Shown: in pieces, positions 37,174-39,762 of the stretch | Layout: each line of letters starts with the position of its first letter | How positions within the stretch are numbered: position 1 is the first letter of the stretch | Assembly (NCBI RefSeq): GCF_000426345.1 | Contig: NZ_AUFE01000052.1 | Span: 1-39,762, forward strand | DNA from: Cupriavidus phytohabitans | GTDB lineage: Bacteria > Pseudomonadota > Gammaproteobacteria > Burkholderiales > Burkholderiaceae | Length of the DNA stretch: 39,762 nt | Reading direction: 5' to 3' | The notes under the pieces: generated by a model | Databases searched by the model: none | Seen by the model: the letters and a program-made list of their open reading frames with translations, nothing else | Told to the model about the DNA's origin: nothing | Program-made: the position numbers and the translations under genes

Positions 37174-38058
37174 ATGTCCTCCCTGTCTACGTCCCTCTCC
37201 GGCGCTGCCGTCCCCGGCGCGCAGGACTCTGGCGCGGCTACCTCCGGCGCCGGGACGCAGCCGCCTTCGTCGACCTCGTCCACTCCGTCGGCATCCCCTG
37301 CGCCCCAGGCCGCCGCCCAGCCGGGCCCGCAGGCCGCCCCGTCGCCCACCTTCAGTCCCCTGTACCAGCAGATCAAGGCGCTCATCATGCGCAGCCTGCA
37401 GTCGGGCGAGTGGAAGCCGGGCGAGATGATCCCCAGCGAAATGGAGCTGGCGGCACGCTACAAGGTGAGCCAGGGCACGGTGCGCAAGGCCATCGACGAA
37501 CTCGCCGCAGAAAACCTGGTGGCACGCCGGCAGGGCAAGGGCACCTTCGTGACCACGCACCATGAGGACGTGGTCAAGTTCCGTTTCCTGCGCCTCGTCC
37601 CCGACGAAGGCGAGCCCCATTACGGCGCCAGCCATGTGCTGGAGTGCAAGCGCCTGCGCGCGCCCGCCGAGATCGCGCGGCTGCTCGATATCCGCACCGG
37701 CGACAGCGTGGTGCAGATCCGCCGCGTGCTCACTTTCTCCGGCGAGTCGACCGTGCTCGATGAGATCTGGCTGCTGGGCGCCAACTTCAAAGGCCTCACC
37801 GCGGAGAAGCTGACGGAGTGGAAGGGGCCCATGTATGCATTGTTCGAGGCCGAGTTCGGTACGCGCATGATCCGCGCCTCGGAAAAGATCCGCGCCGTGT
37901 CCGCCGACGTGACGGCGGCCGAGTTGCTGTCCGTGCCGGTGGGCTCGCCGCTGTTGTCGGTCGAGCGCGTGTCCTATACCTACGGCGATCGCCCCGTTGA
38001 GGTGCGCCGCGGGTTGTATGTGACGACCAAACACTATTATCAGAACGACCTGAGCTGA
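37174..38058 (+). CDS. GntR-family (HutC/UTRA) transcriptional regulator
   Basis: A 294-residue repressor-type protein. The first 58 residues are a disordered Ser/Ala/Pro-rich extension. The winged helix covers about 59-130: SPLYQQIKALIMRSLQSGEW, MIPSEMELAARYKVSQGTVR and LVARRQGKGTFVTTH. The C-terminal UTRA effector domain (about 140-290) includes IRTGDSVVQIRRVLTFSGES and ends VRRGLYVTTKHYYQNDLS. It should bind a small metabolite, probably a TCA-related acid given its place between mdh and sdhCDA; this is inference. A perfect palindrome 50 bases upstream is the likely operator for itself and mdh. ATG 37174. Confidence 0.9.
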   Translation: MSSLSTSLSGAAVPGAQDSGAATSGAGTQPPSSTSSTPSASPAPQAAAQPGPQAAPSPTFSPLYQQIKALIMRSLQSGEWKPGEMIPSEMELAARYKVSQGTVRKAIDELAAENLVARRQGKGTFVTTHHEDVVKFRFLRLVPDEGEPHYGASHVLECKRLRAPAEIARLLDIRTGDSVVQIRRVLTFSGESTVLDEIWLLGANFKGLTAEKLTEWKGPMYALFEAEFGTRMIRASEKIRAVSADVTAAELLSVPVGSPLLSVERVSYTYGDRPVEVRRGLYVTTKHYYQNDLS

Positions 38059-38225
38059 GTCACGGAGCCGGCGTGATCCCCGCGCCAGCTGCGATTATTG
38101 CGGCTTTTGTGATAGTGGTGCGGGCTGTTGCGCAGCACTGGTGGACGTTGCGTGGTATTGCCGGGCCATGGGCATGGTGTGCGATTGTCGGGCGGCGCAT
38201 GTGGTTGCGCGATAGCTGAAAATTA

Positions 38226-38256
38226 TTGGTGCAGCGCGCAACAAAGGCGCTAAAAT
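38226..38256 (+). promoter_or_regulatory. Candidate promoter of the sdh operon
   Basis: TTGGTG (38226-38231) and TAAAAT (38251-38256) with a 19-base spacer, 82 bases before the sdhC ATG. The -10 is good and the spacer slightly long. The TGTCTTATATAAGACA operator of the neighbouring region is not repeated here. Confidence 0.5.
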
Positions 38257-38338
38257 CTCGTGGATTTGCCTCAATGCATCCCGCTGCATGCAGGCAATGG
38301 CAGTTTCGTTTCTTTGTTTACCGCTAATGGGGTCTCGC

Positions 38339-38749
38339 ATGGCTGAAGCCGTCAAACAAGCCAGGCCGGAGTTCCGGAATATCGGTATCTCGCAGATCGC
38401 GAAATACCGGTTGCCCTGGGCCGGCAAGGTATCCATCCTGCATCGCGTGAGCGGTGCCTTGATGTTTCTCCTCCTTCCCTTCGTCCTGTATCTGTTTGAG
38501 CAGAGCATCACCTCCGAACTGAGCTTCGCAAAGTTCTCGGCCCTGTTGTCCGGCGGCTTTGTCAAGCTGGTTGTTCTGGCCCTGATCTGGGGTTATCTGC
38601 ATCATTTCTGCGCTGGTATCCGCTTCCTGCTGCTGGACGTGCACGTCGGTGTCTCCAAGCCCGCTTCGGCCAAGTCTGCCATCAGCGTGCTGGTTGTCAG
38701 CCTGCTGCTTACCCTGATTTTCGGCCTGAAGCTGTTCGGCCTGTTCTGA
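38339..38749 (+). CDS. sdhC: Succinate dehydrogenase cytochrome b556 subunit (SdhC)
   Basis: A 136-residue membrane anchor of complex II with three helices. VSILHRVSGALMFLLLPFVL contains Ser32 and Arg36 near the ubiquinone site, the family signature. The second helix ends LHHFCAGIRFLLLD with the heme-ligating His (88 or 89). The third helix is SVLVVSLLLTLIFGLKLF. It passes electrons from SdhB to ubiquinone. ATG 38339 (MAEAVKQARPEFRNIG) is chosen because homologous sequence starts there; the earlier frame is leader. First gene of sdhCDA(B), with sdhD 11 bases downstream. Confidence 0.95.
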   Translation: MAEAVKQARPEFRNIGISQIAKYRLPWAGKVSILHRVSGALMFLLLPFVLYLFEQSITSELSFAKFSALLSGGFVKLVVLALIWGYLHHFCAGIRFLLLDVHVGVSKPASAKSAISVLVVSLLLTLIFGLKLFGLF

Positions 38750-38760
38750 GGAGAATCACG

Positions 38761-39126
38761 GTGGCAAATAACAATATCGGTCCCAAGCGTCTGGTCGTCG
38801 GTGCCCACTACGGCCTGAAAGACTGGCTCGCGCAACGCGTCACGGCCGTGATCATGGTGGTGTTCACCGTGATCCTGGCCATTGCCTTCCTGCTGTCGAA
38901 CGGCGCTTCGTACGAAGCGTGGGCAGGGCTCTTCGCCAATCAGTGGATGAAGATCATCACGTTCCTGACCATCCTGTCGCTGCTGTATCACGCCTGGATC
39001 GGCGTGCGCGACATCTGGATGGACTATGTGAAGCCGATGGCGGTGCGCCTCGTGCTGCAAGTTCTTACGATTCTGTGGCTCGTCGGTTGCGCGGGCTACG
39101 CTGCTCAGATTCTCTGGAGGGTGTAA
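38761..39126 (+). CDS. sdhD: Succinate dehydrogenase membrane anchor subunit (SdhD)
   Basis: A 121-residue three-helix membrane subunit of complex II. The first helix begins near KDWLAQRVTAVIMVVFTVIL, and LLYHAWIGVRDIWMDYVKPM contains the second heme ligand His77 and the quinone-site Asp/Tyr (Asp88, Tyr89). It starts with GTG 38761, preceded by GAGGAG (sdhC stop TGAGGAG), 11 bases after sdhC. sdhA follows three bases after the stop, so the operon is tightly packed. Confidence 0.94.
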   Translation: MANNNIGPKRLVVGAHYGLKDWLAQRVTAVIMVVFTVILAIAFLLSNGASYEAWAGLFANQWMKIITFLTILSLLYHAWIGVRDIWMDYVKPMAVRLVLQVLTILWLVGCAGYAAQILWRV

Positions 39127-39129
39127 TAA

Positions 39130-39762
39130 ATGGTCGCAGTCAAGACTGGATTGCCGCGTCGCCGCTTTGACGTGGTCATCGTCGGTGCTGGCGGCGCCGG
39201 GATGCGCGCATCCCTCCAGCTCGCGGAAGCCGGCCTGAACGTGGCCGTGCTGTCCAAGGTGTTCCCGACCCGCTCGCACACCGTGGCGGCGCAGGGCGGC
39301 ATTGGTGCTTCGCTCGGCAACATGAGCGAGGACAACTGGCACTACCACTTCTACGACACCATCAAGGGCTCGGACTGGCTGGGCGACCAGGACGCCATCG
39401 AGTTCATGTGCCGGGAAGCGCCGAAGGTCGTGTACGAGCTCGAGCACTTCGGCATGCCGTTCGACCGCAACCCCGACGGCACCATCTACCAGCGCCCGTT
39501 CGGCGGCCACACCGCCAACTACGGTGAAAAGCCGGTGCAGCGCGCCTGCGCCGCGGCCGACCGTACCGGCCACGCGCTGCTGCACACGCTGTATCAGCGC
39601 AACGTGCGCGCCAAGACCCACTTCTTCGTCGAATGGATGGCGCTGGACCTGATCCGCGACCAGGATGGCGACGTGCTGGGCGTGACCGCGCTGGAAATGG
39701 AAACCGGCGAGGTCTACATCCTCGAGGCCAAGACCACGCTGTTCGCGACCGGCGGTGCCGGC
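39130..39762 (+). CDS. sdhA: Succinate dehydrogenase flavoprotein subunit (SdhA), 5' part
   Basis: The first 211 codons; the gene runs off the right edge (full family length about 590 residues). The FAD-binding dinucleotide fold is FDVVIVGAGGAGMRASLQLA, and TRSHTVAAQGGIGASLGN contains His50, the residue that covalently binds FAD in this family. FGGHTANYGEKPVQRACAAA lies in the substrate region. It oxidises succinate to fumarate at the cytoplasmic face of complex II. ATG 39130 lies three bases after the sdhD stop, in a GTGTAATAAATGG junction with a GGAGGG ribosome site inside sdhD. Confidence 0.97.
   Translation, partial: MVAVKTGLPRRRFDVVIVGAGGAGMRASLQLAEAGLNVAVLSKVFPTRSHTVAAQGGIGASLGNMSEDNWHYHFYDTIKGSDWLGDQDAIEFMCREAPKVVYELEHFGMPFDRNPDGTIYQRPFGGHTANYGEKPVQRACAAADRTGHALLHTLYQRNVRAKTHFFVEWMALDLIRDQDGDVLGVTALEMETGEVYILEAKTTLFATGGAG

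Noticed and set aside
38059..38225. Possible terminator or small gene between the GntR gene and sdhC
   Set aside because: No stem with a U-tract and no frame with a credible ribosome site was found.

Overview
The window looks like a chromosomal segment of a high-GC beta-proteobacterium of the Burkholderiaceae, most like Cupriavidus/Ralstonia. The evidence is strong codon bias, a DUF2863 gene, the order parE - lytic transglycosylase - parC, and a TCA block in which acnA, a prpC-type citrate synthase, a CitE-like lyase, mdh, a GntR regulator and sdhCDA lie together. The assignment rests on gene content and protein similarity read by eye; no database search was possible.

Layout. 1-311: the 3' end of an IS256-family insertion sequence. 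396-1747: an MFS transporter and a translationally coupled 46-residue membrane peptide. 2092-7381: topoisomerase IV (parE, parC) with a secreted lytic transglycosylase between its subunits. 7392-7516: an inverted pair of REP-like hairpins. 7540-12278: an ABC exporter, an L-lactate permease and a LysE-type exporter. The first and last of these carry apparent N-terminal frameshifts. 12313-18785: seven tightly packed minus-strand genes (VOC protein, 26-residue peptide, LysE/RhtB exporter, EamA exporter, RidA, class I/II aminotransferase, glutathione transferase) divergent from a MocR-type GntR/aminotransferase regulator, with a compact repeat-bearing operator between them. 18822-20825: htpG behind a sigma-32 promoter. 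20935-23361: a hypoxanthine-DNA glycosylase-like protein, a universal stress protein and a cysteine-synthase-like enzyme.

23343-23610 holds the most unusual object in the window. It is a 268-bp in-register palindrome with perfect 27-bp terminal arms. Each half contains its own perfect hairpin (23 and 21 bp); the two stems are unrelated in sequence, while the loops are complementary to each other. It supplies the stop codon of the upstream gene. It looks like a MITE-type or structured mobile element.

23719-29443: a TPR membrane protein, a spermidine-synthase-like methyltransferase-fold protein, an orphan peptide-binding protein, a TrmB-like methyltransferase, a DUF2863 protein and a 49-residue membrane peptide. 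29658-36745 (minus strand): mdh, a CitE-like lyase, a prpC-type synthase, a secreted Lys/Ala-rich protein and acnA. 37174 to the end (plus strand): a GntR/UTRA regulator followed by sdhC, sdhD and the start of sdhA. A perfect 16-bp palindrome (TGTCTTATATAAGACA) lies between mdh and the regulator, next to a good sigma-70 promoter reading toward mdh, and is the natural operator candidate for this central-metabolism block. No tRNA, rRNA or CRISPR array was seen.
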